A DNA stretch of 64,000 nt, from positions 183,613,276 through 183,677,275 of the forward strand of contig NC_134087.1 in NCBI RefSeq assembly GCF_000715075.1. The letters run 5' to 3'. The notes under the pieces are model-generated. The model saw nothing but the letters and a program-made list of their open reading frames with translations. It made no database searches and had not been told where the DNA came from. The position numbers and the translations under genes are program-made. The stretch's first letter is position 1. The number at the start of each line of letters is the position of its first letter. This DNA is from Nicotiana tabacum (lineage: Eukaryota > Streptophyta > Magnoliopsida > Solanales > Solanaceae). This document shows, one piece after another, positions 34,986-47,698 of the stretch.

Positions 34986-35716
34986 ACCACATTCGCAACG
35001 AAATGGACACTCATTTATCATCCCCAGCAAGTCAGACCATCGGACAAATCGATTGATACAAATAGACTGGGTCGGGAATCTATGGTGCACGTCATGTTCA
35101 CGGAAACCAGTCATGTCCTCCAGATAAGTTCTTCTGAGTTTCTTCTCCCACCAAATATTGGTTCAGAAAGATTTTCTCCTTTTCTATCTTTTATTTCTTT
35201 TCCTAAAATTTGTCTTAAAAGGATTTTTCAAAGCTTACTACCAGAAACAAAAGGGGAATTCATCCAATGCAGGATAATACAAACAGTCTTAAAGGCCGGT
35301 CCCAGGCAATGCAGTGATCGTGCCCGGCAGTTTTGGAAGAAGTAAACTCCTAAAGGGAGTGGTTTCGGGAGTTAAAAGCAGACTCCCACAGCATGTGCTT
35401 AAAGAGAAAGCAGAAAAGGGGATAAATTGAAAACCAATCCCCAGCAGGCTAGAGACCCCCAGCAGGCAATTTTGCCCACCAACCAATTATGGGGACATAG
35501 AGGAAGAAAAGGGGAAGAGAGGAAAAATCATCCGCCGGAAAGGCACCCTCTACCACCACGATTAAAACTAACTAAATCCTTTTGTCTGCTGCAGGAAAAT
35601 AAAGGATTGATAAGGGCAGCAAAACGCAACGCCAGGGAAATCACCAAAAACTGGGGCAGAAAATTTTCTGCCAATTGTCGAAAATTTTCTCGGAAGAACG
35701 GGGAAACAATTTCAAT

Positions 35717-37061
35717 ACATTTAAGTTCTAGGTCGCCCACCAGTATAATGCGGGAATACATTTAAGTTCTAGGTCGCCCACCAGTAAAATGCGGGAATAC
35801 ATTTAAGTTGTAGGTCGCCCACCAGTATAATGCGGGAATACATTTAAGTTCTAGGTCGCCCACCAGTATAATGCGGGAATACATTTAAGTTCTAGGTCGC
35901 CCACCAGTATAATGCGGGAATACATTTAAGTTCTAGGTCGCCCACCAGTATAATGCGGGAATACATTTAAGTTCTAGGTCGCCCACCAGTATAATGCGGG
36001 AATACATTTAAGTTGTAGGTCGCCCACCAGTATAATGCGGGAATACATTTAAGTTCTAGGTCGCCCACCAGTATAATGCGGGAATACATTTAAGTTCTAG
36101 GTCGCCCACCAGTATAATGCGGGAATACATTTAAGTTCTAGGTCGCCCACAAGTATAATGCGGGAATACATTTAAGTTCTAGGTCGCCCACCAGTAAAAT
36201 GCGGGAATACATTTAAGTTCTAGGTCACCCACCAGTATAATGCGGGAATACATTTAAGTTCTAGGTCGCCCACCAGTATAATGCGGGAATGCATTTAAGT
36301 TCTAGGTCGCCCACCAGTATAATGCGGGAATACATTTAAGTTCTAGGTCGCCCACCAGTATAATGCGGGAATACATTTAAGTTCTAGGTCGCCCACCAGT
36401 ATAATGCGGGAATACATTTAAGTTCTAGGTCGCCCACCAGTAAAATGCGGGAATACATTTAAGTTCTAGGTCGCCCACCAGTATAATGCGGGAATACATT
36501 TAAGTTCTAGGTCGCCCACCAGTATAATGTGGGAATACATTTAAGTTCTAGGTCGCCCACCAGTATAATGCGGGAATACTTGTAAGTTCTAGGTCGCCCA
36601 CCAGTATAATGCGGGAATACTTTTAAGTTCTAGGTCGCCCACCAGTATAATGCGGGAATACATTTAAGTTCTAAGTCGCCCACCAGTATAATGCGGGAAT
36701 ACTTTTAAGTTCTAGGTCGCCCACCAGTATAATGCGGGAATACATTTAAGTTCTAGGTCGCCCACCAGTATAATGCGGGAATACATTTAAGTTCTAGGTC
36801 GCCCACCAGTATAATGCGGGAATACATTTAAGTTCTAGGTCGCCCACCAGTATAATGCGGGAATACATTTAAGTTCTAGGTCGCCCACCAGTATAATGCG
36901 AGAATACATTTAAGTTCTAGGTCGCCCACCAGTATAATGCGGGAATACATTTAAGTTCTAGGTCGCCCACCAGTATAATGCGGGAATACATTTAAGTTCT
37001 AGGTCGCCCACCAGTATAATGCGGGAATACATTTAAGTTCTAGGTCGCCCACCAGTATAAC
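35717..37061 (+). repeat. 41-bp tandem repeat array, 32.8 copies
   Basis: The unit starts ACATTTAAGTTCTAGGTCG and continues CCCACCAGTATAATGCGGGAAT. Starts run from 35717 to 37029 in exact 41-bp steps (1312 = 32 x 41) plus a 33-bp partial unit. No length variants occur; only scattered substitutions (for example TTGTAGG, AGTAAAATG, ACTTTTAAG). Tandem arrays in this 3' region are known in Tat/Ogre elements and are reported to seed satellite DNA. Confidence 0.97.
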
Positions 37062-37778
37062 GCACCTGAAGGCGGAAGGTTACAACAGAGACCCCCAAGC
37101 AGGAAACAAAAATCCCCAGCACCAAGAAGCAGAAGGCTGCAAAGGCAAGCGCACGACTCAAAAAGAAGAAAGAACGCACCTCAAAAGAAGCAGTTTGGGA
37201 GCATTATAGCATGCCCAACGTAACAATTTTTATGAGGAAAGCCATACCACTAAAGAAACCATTGAAAGGCTTAAAGAAGAGGGCCATGTTCCCAACATAT
37301 CAAACGAAGTGGTGAAAACTGGCACTCAGAAAAGGCGAAGGACCAGTATCATCCCCCAAGTTCACAAAATAAATGCATCGGAGGAAAGCGTTAGCCGACA
37401 GGAAAGCAAGGCAACAAGAACAAGTTGAAGATAGATGAGACCGCATGATCCATAGTCTAGCTTAGCTTCTTGTTTTCCTTTCAGAACAATGTAACAAGGA
37501 GATCGGTTGAGCGGTAGCATCCTACAGCGGCAGGCAACAACGCACAACAACAACAAGCACTACAGTCACACGGTAGTCCCAGCTACCAAAGTTTCCCGAA
37601 CTACATTGACCTGATTCCTGTTCAGCCCAGGATATGTAGGAAACCTTTGAAGCAAAGGTTCGGTCAAATCTTTTTCAAAAAAAATAAAAACAAATAAAAA
37701 AATGCTTCACACGGAGTATTCGGACGGGCAAAAATCGCTCGCTTTATCTTTGCGCGAAAACCCTTCGTGTCTTCGTGC
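37062..37778 (+). other. Spacer between tandem array and PPT
   Basis: A/G-rich non-coding DNA holding hairpin copy 6 (37598-37646). No ORF with family features. Confidence 0.6.
37598..37646 (+). other. Conserved two-stem hairpin, copy 6 (before 3' LTR)
   Basis: GAA, outer stem CTACA/TGTAG, a compensated change from CTACG/CGTAG. Bulge TTGACCTGATT opposite ATA, inner stem CCTG/CAGG with loop TTCAGCC, then AAACC. Confidence 0.8.
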
Positions 37779-37791
37779 AAAGAGGGGCAGC
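37779..37791 (+). other. Polypurine tract of element A
   Basis: AAAGAGGGGCAGC directly before TGTAAG of the 3' LTR; primes plus-strand synthesis. Confidence 0.8.
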
Positions 37792-40700
37792 TGTAAGGAT
37801 GTGATTTTTGCTTCACGAACAATCGCTCCAAAAGAAAATAAAAATAGGGACAAATGACTTCGCTGTACAATTTTTCGATTTTTCCGTGACAAGTGTTGTT
37901 AGTCATTTGTGGGTCTGTCCAATTTGCATTTAATCATTATCAAACAAAATACAAAAATATGTGTCATTCGATCAAAATACAAAGTACGTCTGTCATGGTA
38001 ATCAAACCGTAATTCGGTCGTTGAAAGAAAATTCAAAATATATATATATATATATGCATCGTTCGTTCTAGGTTGTGATTTAACTTACTTAAATATTTTT
38101 GTGATAATTGTGTTAAAATGTTACATTGTTGTTTGTTTTAATTTCATTGTTTTATTATTATTATTTCATTTTTGTTTAAAAAAAATAGAAAACAAAAGAG
38201 TGAATGAAAATCGGGAATGAAAATCGGGTTGGGCCCAAGAAATAAAACAAAAAAACAGGCCCAAACCAGCACAAATCCGGTCCAAACCAGGCCTGCCCAA
38301 TCACTGACTCAAACGACGTCGTTGTAGGCGAAGTCGATCCGAGCCGTTCGTCTACATTGATCCAACGGTCCCTGGCTTCCCTCATGACCCGACCTATTTA
38401 GCCGGTTCAACCCAACCCCTCACCTAAACCAAAACGACCCCGTTCCCATACCAAACGACCCCGTCCTGTTACCCACCAATAGATCCAAGCCGTTCAGATC
38501 ACTTGCGGCTCCAATCTCTCTTCCCCTTCCATATATAAACTTGGCCCTTCACCCCACGCCCCCTATCTGAACCCCCCTTCACTCATCTCCTTCCCCAAAC
38601 CCTAACGCCGCCCTGATATCCCTTTCACCAGAACCCGGCGGCATGAACGCCGGTGACCACCCCCTTCACACCACCGATACATCCAACCACCCTGAGCACG
38701 AATCCACCAGCCATGTACCTCGAATCACCTCCCATCGTCTCGAATCTGGATTTGAAGATTCGAGACAAAACTCGATCTATGCCAAACCACCCCAGATTCA
38801 CATTAGACAACCCACTGACCTCCCTCGTGACCAAACCAAGCTTGGTTTGGTCCGAATCTACCCACAACTCCTAAAAAACCAGATCTGAAGATCCAAAACC
38901 TAGAACACGAGTAGCCTTGGAATCCGGCCAGTTTTGACAGGGGTTTGAGGTCTAATAGACCTTAATCAAGGTGTTCTCATGTGAGAACACCTTGATTAAA
39001 GTTTGTTCGGCTTCAAATGGTCGAAGTTGAGTCAGACTTGGGTCAGTTGGTTTTAAACCTTTCCAGTAAGTTTTCTCTTTTCTTTGTTTTAGTTTTGAGT
39101 GAATTGTTAGCATGCTTTGTTGTGGTTGTTTGTTATTATCTGTTATTTTTTCTAATTTCTTCCATCTCTGTCAAAGACCCTTTTATTTGGCTAATTGTTT
39201 TCTGTTTGTGTTCTGAATGTATTCTGTGGTATACATGATCGTCAATTAGATTAGTCGTCAAATGAGTTAATTCATATAGGCTCCCAGTAATTGAACAAAA
39301 GTTGTCCGATGCCCTTTAGGTCCCTGTATGTATCAGTTTATTTGAACGACTGATTATTACCTGTTATAATTAGTATAGTCGACTCGATAAACGTCGTCGA
39401 TTAGTTCTCTATAACTAATGGATCAAATAAGCTAATAATTTCACATGACTAAATGAACCATGTCACTGACTGAATGCTCGACATTGCTTGAAATTAGCCT
39501 ATAAACTGCATTACAAAACAACTGAAAGATTCAGTCTAGGGCAGCTTCGATTTTAAATTTTTCAAAAGTTCAAAATGACCCATTATTGCAGAGGGTCAAG
39601 ACAGTAATAACCAGGGATTAACAGGGGTAATTTGGCTGTTTAAAAAGAACAAAAAGGATTAGTTTAAATGAGCTGACAAGTAGGGTACTAATTTAGGATT
39701 AAACTAATGCCAATGGGGAACAAGACACAAGAGTATGGGGTTTAAAATGAATACTAAAATGAGCCCATAACTTTTGATTAAAGAATAAGCCAGGCGTGGG
39801 GAACAAATGGCTGGCATCAAAAAGATGCTTAGGCATGGGATTTAAGAGGTGTGGGCAGTCTGCAAATTGGCAGAATCCAGGCAATCAAACTGCACTGGTT
39901 GTTTGGCTTATAAATAGGCCATTTCAGAACTTAAGAGGGGCTGGAAAAAAATTTAGTCTTAGGAGAGGTCTTGTGAGTTGAAGAAAACTGAAAATATAAG
40001 GAAATTTCCAGAAACACTGTAACCAAACACTGTCTGAAAACTACAGAAGAATTCATATTGGTCAAGCTGTCTTGGCCAAGTTCTGTTTGTATGCCCTGGT
40101 GGAGCTGCTTGTGATTGTCGAACTACTGGTGTTGCTGCATTGAATACTCTGTTATTTCTGTTGCTTCACTACTCTTTTCTGGGATTGTTTGTTTGGGGCT
40201 CGACCATCTGTTGGTTTTCTTTGTTCTGGAAACTATTGCTGTTTGTCTGTGGACTGTGGAGAACATTTGTGGTTGTTGGTTTGCTGCTGTGTTGTTGTTG
40301 TTCGGTTGTTGCTGCTGTTGCTTGTTGCATACGACTCAACTGATTACTCTCCTTCTTCCTTTCCTTTCCTTACCAGGTACACGATTAATACCACAAATGT
40401 AACTTGAAAGTTTGAGCATGAATGCCAAAGAGAAGACCTGCAGATTGTTTTTTATATATACATGGACTGTTGTATTAAATGTCATGTAGTATATAATAGT
40501 TACATTTTCGTTTGGGCAATAGAAGTAGCCTGCATGCTTAGTATATCAATGTAGGTTAGTGAATGCTAGTTCATATATGTATGCTGTTAGATGAAAATAT
40601 TCCCATTGCAATAAGTTGTATCTTAGACTTAGTTTGATTGTGTAGTATATTCTCTAATGTAGGCCAAGTATGAAAACTATCCACTACTAGTTAAGTTCTT

Positions 40701-42033
40701 TCCCCTCTGTCAAATTGTCGCATATAAATTGATAAACTCAATTTTAGAACAAAGAACCAGTTTAGGGCCTCAACCTCATGAAGGTCGAGCCCAGATCGAA
40801 ACAGACCAAGCAGGCCCGTATCGGGTAAACAGTGGCCCAAGTCTGGCCCATCTCGCATGAGTTGGGTTTGGGCCCATAATGTTCGATTAGTTGTCCATGG
40901 GCGTAATCACGTTTTTTATTATTCTGTAAAAGCATTTTGAATCCTGCTATAAATAAGCCTGCAAGCATGTAATTAACTAGGGCTATCTACTGCTTTCAAT
41001 TAGTAGAGACAAACGCGACAAGAAACGTAGTTGCTATAGGATATCCTTTTAAAATAAGGACGAGATGAGCCTCGACAAAAATAAAGAAAAAAACGCACAA
41101 GTTGCGGGGCCCTCGTTAAATGTATATATATATTGAAGCACTCAGTCCCTAAGGTGGGTCGTTTAGCAAATCTCACGACCTCCCGGAATAATAACGCGAT
41201 AGCCTCTTTAAGCGCGTATTTAATAATTTCACCTTCTTAAATTCGGGTGCGCATTTATGTGACCCAAATCCAATTCTCGACGGATTCAAAATGTATTTCT
41301 AATCACGGGCACATAGATTGTGACGTGGCTCGAGATGCATGTCCATGACGTCGCAAATTCCTTTTAAAAATAGAACGAGATGAGCCTCGACAAACAAAAA
41401 TGTATAAGCTGTGGGGCCCTCTGAATGCATATATATAAAAATACATAGAATCCGGGATAGGCCGCTTAGTAAATTTTACGTCCTTCCCCAAAATAACAAT
41501 ACGTTTAGTCGTTTTAGGCACGTATTTAATAATTGTATCTTCCTAAACTCGGGTGCACATTTATGTGACTCAAATCCAAATCTCAACGGAGTCAAAGTGT
41601 GTCGACGATCACGGGTACATTGATTGTAACGCGGTCAGAGATACATCTTCACAACGTTGCAATTCTTGATAAAAATAATAGTAAATGATCAAAGCGGTTA
41701 AAAGATAAAAATTGCACATCGGTTCATAATTGTATAAAATCAGATAATCAAGCCGAATATAACAGTTGAGCGACCGTGCTAGAACCACGGAACTCGGGAA
41801 TGCCTAACACCTTCTCCCGGGTTAACAGAATTCCTTATCCGGATTTCTGGTACGCAGACTGTAGTATGGAGTCATTCTTTTCCTCGATTCGGGATTAAAA
41901 TTGGTGACTTGGGACACCCTAAATCTCCCAAGTGGCGACTCTGAAATAATTAAACCAATCCCGTTTCGATTGTCCTTTAATTGGAAAAAACTTCTCTTGC
42001 GCCCCCGCGGGTGCGGAAAAAGGAGGTGTGACA
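37792..42033 (+). repeat. 3' LTR of element A
   Basis: 4242 bp. It has the same order as the 5' LTR: TATA near 38534, palindrome 38962-38999, 315-bp duplication with anchors at 41069 and 41384, terminal GTGTGACA at 42033. It contains a ~35-bp segment (about 37968-38018) absent from the 5' LTR and a 15-bp duplication GGGAATGAAAATCGG near 38213-38228. Otherwise about 30 substitutions. Confidence 0.95.
38962..38999. repeat. Perfect 38-bp palindrome in 3' LTR of A
   Basis: Identical to 19175-19212. Confidence 0.95.
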
Positions 42034-42038
42034 GGAAG

Positions 42039-43337
42039 CACAAACCCTTCTGGTTGCTCCATATAAACTTTTTCATCAAGATCATTATTTAAGAATTCCG
42101 TCTTAACATCCATTTGATGGACATTTAGATTATATATTGATGCCAAAGAAAACAACACTCTTATTGAGGTAATACTGGCCACAAGAGCATATGTGTCAAA
42201 ATAATCTACTCCTGCCTTTTGTCTAAATCCTTTGGCTACTAATCTAGCTTTAAAAGTTTGTAGAGAACCATCGATATTGTATTTTCTTCTAAAAACCCAT
42301 TTACACCCAATAGGTTTAGAATTAGAAAGTAAATCTGCCAACCATATACCATTTAATAAAAGAGAATCCATTTCATCATTTACAGTTTCTTTCTAGAAAG
42401 CAGAATCCCGCGAAGCCATAGCCTCACTATAGGTTTTAGGATCCTCTTCTAAATTTAAAATAATGAGTATTTTATTTAATACTTCATCTCTACTTCCTTC
42501 TACCAAAAAGACTAGTGCTCGAGAAGAAAGTAAATCTGCCAATACCCATGTACCATTTGATAAAAGAGAATCTGTTCCATCATTTACAGCTTCTTTCCAG
42601 AAAGCAAAATCCCGCAAAGTCATAGCCTCACTATAGGTTTTAGGATCCTCTTCTAAATTTAAAATAATGGATATTTTATTCAATACTTCATCTCTACTTC
42701 CTTCTACCAAAAAGACTAGTGCTTGAGAAGAAATAAAATCAGAACCTATATTTTTTTCTTTTCTAATTCTTTGACTTTACCTTGGTTCTACATAAGATTC
42801 AATTGCCTTTCTTTTCTTGTTAGAAGAAGAACTAGGATCTGGACAATTTTCTTGAGTTACTGCATTATCACCAATGCTTGCTGAATTACCATCTTGTTTA
42901 GTAATTTCTGTACGCTCGTGTGAATTATTAGAATCACCAATAAACTTTATTTCCAAGAACTAAACATCTTTAGATTCCACAATACATTTAGACTCAATGT
43001 CTAATAACCTTTATGCCTTTGAGTTCTCAGCATATCCAACAAATATGCTTTTAATTCCTCTAGGTCCTAACTTAGTTTTTTTGGGATCTAAAATTCTACA
43101 ATAGGTTGAACAACCTCATACCCTTAAGAAATTTAAACTAGGCTTTCTTCTTTTCCATAATTCATATGGTGAAACCTTAAACTTCTTTGAAGGTACTCTA
43201 TTGTGCACAAAACAATCCGTTAACAAAGTTTCCCCCCACAAATTCGTTGGTAATTTTGCATGTAAAAGCATTGTATTAACAATATCTACCAACGTTCTAT
43301 TTTTTCTTTCAGCAAGACCATTTTGTTGTGGGGTATA
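42039..43337 (-). pseudogene. Element H: copia integrase-RT fragment, N-terminal side of the Ogre insertion
   Basis: The minus strand starts at 43337 with YTPQQNGLAERKNRTLVD (integrase catalytic Glu region) and LPTNLWGETL. It continues LWKRRKPSLNFLRV, a degenerate linker, then RT GCKWVFRRKYNIDGSLQ, FKARLVAKGFRQKAGVDY, HQMDVKTEFLNNDLDEKVY and EQPEGFVLP at the element A junction. The linker holds a ~201-bp direct duplication (42325-42730) repeating EEDPKTYSEAM and WKEAVNDGTDSLL-type sequence. Stops and shifts are frequent. The element is cut at 43337 by the LTR of element D. Confidence 0.85.
42325..42730 (-). repeat. ~201-bp direct duplication in the element H linker
   Basis: GAAAGTAAATCTGCCAA recurs at 42325 and 42526, followed by closely matching sequence through CTAGTGCT(C/T)GAGAAGAAA. 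The copies differ by a few substitutions and a 3-bp indel. Confidence 0.85.
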
Positions 43338-44840
43338 TGATCTCGTCCAAGTCACACCTTTATTCGAGGTTGTGAAACGGTCGATGCAATAGTAATACCC
43401 AACTTAGAGTCGGGGTTGGATTCCATAGGGAGCTATAAGAATGGGATTTAGGAGTATATATTATGGTAAATGAGCTTGAACCTAAATTACACTTCCACAA
43501 AAATGGTTGATTCTAAAGCTAAGTTAAACTAAGATTGCAAGATAAATAATTAAAACTAAGAAGTTGTGTTTTTGTTTTCAAATAATGTAAAAAGCCTAGG
43601 GATGTGACCATGACCTAGGTATTTATCTAATGGGATAAAAACTTTTATGTTGTTTTGTTGAATGGGTATATTATAGCTCACAACACTACGTTGCCCACTT
43701 AATACCTCTTGGTGAGAGAATGGTTTTGCCCAATTTGACTTTCTCAAGACCAAATGGTATCTATCAAAACGGTTGATAAAAGCTCAAGTCGGTTTGTTAC
43801 TATCTCTAGGTTGAACCCTTTAATTGGGTTAATCAATTTCTCAACTGACCCAATTCCTTATTAGCTAGGTTAACCTAGACTAGGTCTCTCTTTCTCAAGA
43901 AGAGACTAAGTCAAATAGGCATAAATCAATATTTACAACCATTAATTTTACAAATAAAGCATAAACCTAGCTAAATAACAAACACCCATTCATAAACAAG
44001 CTTAAAATTAATCACCCATAGAGTTTACACACTAGGGTTGGGTCACAACCCTAGTTAAAAATATAGCTACTCATAATGGGTATAGAAGTAAATAAGGAAG
44101 AAAAGACAATAAAACTCATATTGGAAGATTAAAAGACAAAAATCCAATGTTGAATCACCAAAGTAAGCTAAATAAGGAAAAACGGCTACAAAACTTGACC
44201 TAAATTCGTGAAACTATTCTATTTATAAAAAGCTGGAAATCTCGGACAAAAATACCCTTTCGGAGGTTCTGCGGCACACAATTCCATGTGCGATCCGCAC
44301 TCTTCTTCAGACTTGATAGGAGCGGAATCTATGGTTGCACCATTCTGGAATGCGGCCGTATGTCTCATGTACTGCGGTCAGCAAAAATCTTGGTGTGGCC
44401 GCCTAGGGCCCTTCTGCGGACCGCACAATAATTGTGCAGTCCGCATTTTCCTTTGAACTTGAAGTGAGACTTCTCTGAACTTTAGCTCTGGCATGGCTTC
44501 TGCGGCCACACAATAATTGTGCGGTCCGCACTTTACACTTGGACTCTAATGGACTTTCCTACATATTCTGCAGCCGCAGATGGAAATCTGCGGTCCGCAC
44601 TTGAGCTCTTGTGCCTGATTTTTGTGTCCATCCGTGGCCCGCACTTGAGCTCTTGTGCCTGATTTTTGTCTTTGAGTTCAAATCACTCCTTCTTGAGTTG
44701 AATTTCATCTTTGTGGCTCATTTTTCAATACTCCTACAATTAAGCATATTTCATTAGTTTTCGGGAATACAATTAAGCACTTTTGGACTAAAACAAAAGC
44801 TAAAAGGAGCTAATAAGTAGTTAAAATCCCCACTTATTAA
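43338..44840 (-). repeat. 3' LTR of element D (Athila-like)
   Basis: The minus-strand LTR starts TTAATAAGTGGGG at 44840 (TG expected) and ends GACGAGATCA at 43338, about 1503 bp. It aligns in order with the element B 5' LTR (start TGATAACTAGGG; shared AAAAGTG, TATTCCC, CTCAA-AAGGAGTGA and the ending GGACCTGATCA). It contains a cluster of GCGGTCCGC/GCGGACCGC near-palindromes (44270-44640). Target copy GTATA at 43333-43337. Confidence 0.75.
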
Positions 44841-46274
44841 CTCCCCCCAAACTTAAGCTTTTGCTTGTCCTCAAGCGATTAAAGTAATTCCCACCTCTAT
44901 AAATTAAGAGCTATTCCAGCTAATCTCAGGTGATTGGGACCAACAATTACCCACAACATTTATGAATTATCAACAAGACAATGATTTGAATTTTAAGCAC
45001 AAATAGTTTTAATGTGACACTTGAGCATCAAGAGTTGACTTTATTCATCAAGGAAGCTTGCTCTTTAATGTAGGTCATTGTGGATCCCAAACTCCTCCTC
45101 CTCTACTCTCCGTTAGCATATCTCACTTAAGAATGTAGCACTCACTTCAAAGATTTGTGAAAAGTTCTCTCATCTTTCTCAAAAGAATATCACAAGTACT
45201 GCTCTAACTACCATATGTTTACCCCTCATGTAAATCACCACTAATGTAAGATCACTCGGCTTGAAATCACGTAGCGGTTTTTTGGAATGTAATGACAGCT
45301 TTTGGACTAAGGTTGGATATGTTGGAATAGAACGAGTTCATCTTTCCTTAAGCACTCCACTTTCTATTTTTGTCTCATGTTTTGCCAACTCTTTGAGGCA
45401 TTTTCTTTTTTCTTAGAGGAACTAGAGAGACTTAACATCACTATTTCTTGGTCATGATATTCATTTTCTCTTTCTTTGTTTTCTTCATGCTTTGCATCGT
45501 TGCTTTTCTTTGAATCCCTCCAACTCTTCACTTTATTCACTTTCTTTTTGCATTTTTCTTTTATTCTTTCTTTATTTCTTTTTCCTTTTCTTCATTTCTT
45601 TTTTCTTTGTGTGCCTTGATACCACTTTCAAACTCCTTGTCTATCCCCCAAACTTATGTTTTAGCCAATTGTTTCTCAAGAGTGTTAAGGAAAGCTCGGG
45701 TGCCAAGATAGGGTCATTACAAAATGGGTAAAGGCTTGTAATATGGTTATCAAATGAGAAAGGTTTTAGGCTCAAACGGGTTGACTAGGGATAACATCAT
45801 TGGTGGGATATGAAAAATTTCAAACGGGTCAAGGAGAGCCTATAATCACTTCTCAAGCCAAGCAAAACTTAAAATTTCGCCTAGAAAGACATTCATGGCA
45901 AGTCTAGACCATTTGCACGGGTACTTGGACTTGCAACAAAAACATCTCACCTCTCACACAGCTGGATTGTTAGAGGATAGATTCGAGGGCCCACAACAAC
46001 CATATTCAAGATTGAAAATCACTAATGGTTCGACTTGATTGCTTAAGTCAACACAAAAGTTGGAATGTCACTAACTAGAGCTATTTCTTTTCCAAGAACT
46101 TATTTTTAATCGTAAGCACGTAGTTAAGTGTGTTGGTACCAAGTGAAGCATGCTCGACTCTTCTAGTCTTACTCAATTAGGTCATCTTATTCATTATTAC
46201 TACTATTTTGCTAAAACATCAAAAACAGACTGAATCCCTTAAGAAGGTTATCACGCCATCCATCGTTGGGAAGA
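44841..46274 (-). mobile_element. Element D: PPT and 3' UTR, truncated by element B
   Basis: On the minus strand AAGTTTGGGGGGAG (44854-44841) directly precedes the LTR and is a good PPT. The part up to 46274 is non-coding, matching the long 3' UTR of Athila-like elements, with a C/T-rich tract at 45480-45620. It ends where element B begins (target copy GAAGA, 46270-46274). The rest of D would lie beyond B, outside the window. Confidence 0.65.
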
Positions 46275-47669
46275 TGATAACTAGGGATTCTAGTCTATTT
46301 TATACTCCTTTTGCTTGAGTTTGGTATTAAAAGTGTGTACAAGTATTCCCAAAAGCTAACTTGTTGTGCTTGTTTGCAGTGTTTGGTCAAAAAGAGACAA
46401 GGATGTCATAACCAACTCAAAAAGGAGTGAAACTTGCACAAATTCAAAGCCAAGCCAAAGCAGCGCTACAACGGAAAATCCATCGCGGTCCACGGTGGCA
46501 AGGTTCAGAGAGATGCACTTTCTGGGATTGCAAGTTACCACGGTCCGCGGTGATTTTATGTGACCGCGATACTTCTACCGCGACAACGGTCCTTTTACCG
46601 CGGTCCGCGAAGAAGAGATTCAGAGAGTCAAAGTTGAAACTAAAAGTAGAAGACCACAGTCTGCGGTGATTTTACGCTGCAGCAGTCCATTTTTCGCGGT
46701 CCGCGGTACCTCCGTCAGGGGCATTTTTGTCCGAAAAATTTAGCTGCGTATAAATACTTCTTTTTCAGATTATTAGGTCATCTTATCAGTAGTGTGCACG
46801 TGAAACCGCCGTTTTAGCTATTTTGAGTAATTTTGTAGCTTGTTTAGCAATTAATCTTAGTTTCTTATCTTGTAATTATATTTTATGGATTATTCTTCAT
46901 CTCAATCTGTGATTTCTTCTTCAATTATGAGTAGCAAAACTGATTAACTAGGGTTGTGGCTCAATCCTAGTGTGGGTATTTAATGGGTCTCTTATTTTAG
47001 GGCTTAGATGTTTATGGATGATTGATATTTGGCCTGATTTATGCTTTCTATGTGGAATTAGTGGTTGCAAACACTAATTTATATTTTTTTGACTCAGACT
47101 CTTCTTGAGAAAGGGAGCTTAAGTCTAGGAATTTCAGGCCAACAAAGAATTGGGGTGTATTCAAGAGATTGATAGCCCCAATTAAAGGGTTAACCTAGAG
47201 ATAGTAATACCCGACTTGAGCCAACATTGCTTGTGTAAATTGAACACCCAATTGGACTTGAGAAAGCCAATTAGGGCAAGGCCACTTAAACTACCGAGAG
47301 GTATAGAGTGAGTAGCTTCGTGCATTGGCTATATCACGATCCCAACCATAACATTATTGTCCTAAGTTTGAGATCCTGTTAGATACTCACCTAGGAGTAA
47401 GTCACTTCCCTAGTGCCTTTTTACCCATTTAGAAAACCCTACAAAAATATCTGCTCAGCTTAATTTCGTGCACCATTAGTATTAAAATTAGAAGTAACAA
47501 ACAAACAAGAATGATTGGAAGTGTAATTAAAAGCAATTCCACACTCCTAGATTAGATAGATACTCAGCTCCAACATTGACTCCCTGTGGATTCGATCTCG
47601 ACCTTCTCGAGTAAAAGCTGCATCAATCGTTCTTGTCACTCTATAGTGGTGTAGGGTTGGACCTGATCA
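46275..47669 (+). repeat. 5' LTR of element B
   Basis: From TGATAACTAGGG to GGACCTGATCA, about 1395 bp. Boundaries are deduced from homology to the D LTR and the PBS position. It contains CGCGGTCCGCGG-type repeats (46480-46700) and TATAAATAC at about 46749, a likely TATA box. Confidence 0.7.
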
Positions 47670-47674
47670 CTTTT

Positions 47675-47698
47675 TGGCACCGTTGCCGTTGCCGGGGA
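47675..47698 (+). other. PBS of element B with internal 6-bp duplication
   Basis: TGGCACC GTTGCC GTTGCC GGGGA. The usual Athila form is TGGCGCCGTTGCCGGGGA; here GTTGCC is doubled and one G is A. Confidence 0.75.

Larger units (their letters stand above)
34022..35716 (+). other. 3' spacer of element A before the tandem array
   Basis: Non-coding. A purine tract (34195-34280), hairpin copy 5 (34306-34350), short CATAGTGTG/CATAATG near-repeats (34365-34450), three 62-65-bp repeats (34793-34985), then A/G-rich DNA. Reading frames of up to about 130 codons here have no family features. Confidence 0.65.
18039..42033 (+). mobile_element. Element A: complete Ogre (Tat lineage) Ty3 LTR retrotransposon, 24.0 kb
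   Basis: LTRs 18039-22247 (4209 bp) and 37792-42033 (4242 bp) start TGTAAG and end GTGTGACA, with target duplication GGAAG at 18034-18038 and 42034-42038. Order inside: PBS, long leader, ORF1, gag, protease with G-patch-like segment, intron-like gap, RT-RNase H, additional RNase H, integrase, spacer, 41-bp tandem array, PPT. ORF1, a second RNase H, the protease-RT intron and giant size define Ogre among Tat elements. I count roughly 30 substitutions plus three small indels between LTRs (under 1%), so it inserted recently. It split copia element H. Confidence 0.97.

Noticed and set aside
35717..37061. CRISPR-like direct repeats
   Set aside because: Units are contiguous 41-mers with no spacers, in plant DNA inside an Ogre element; this is a tandem repeat.
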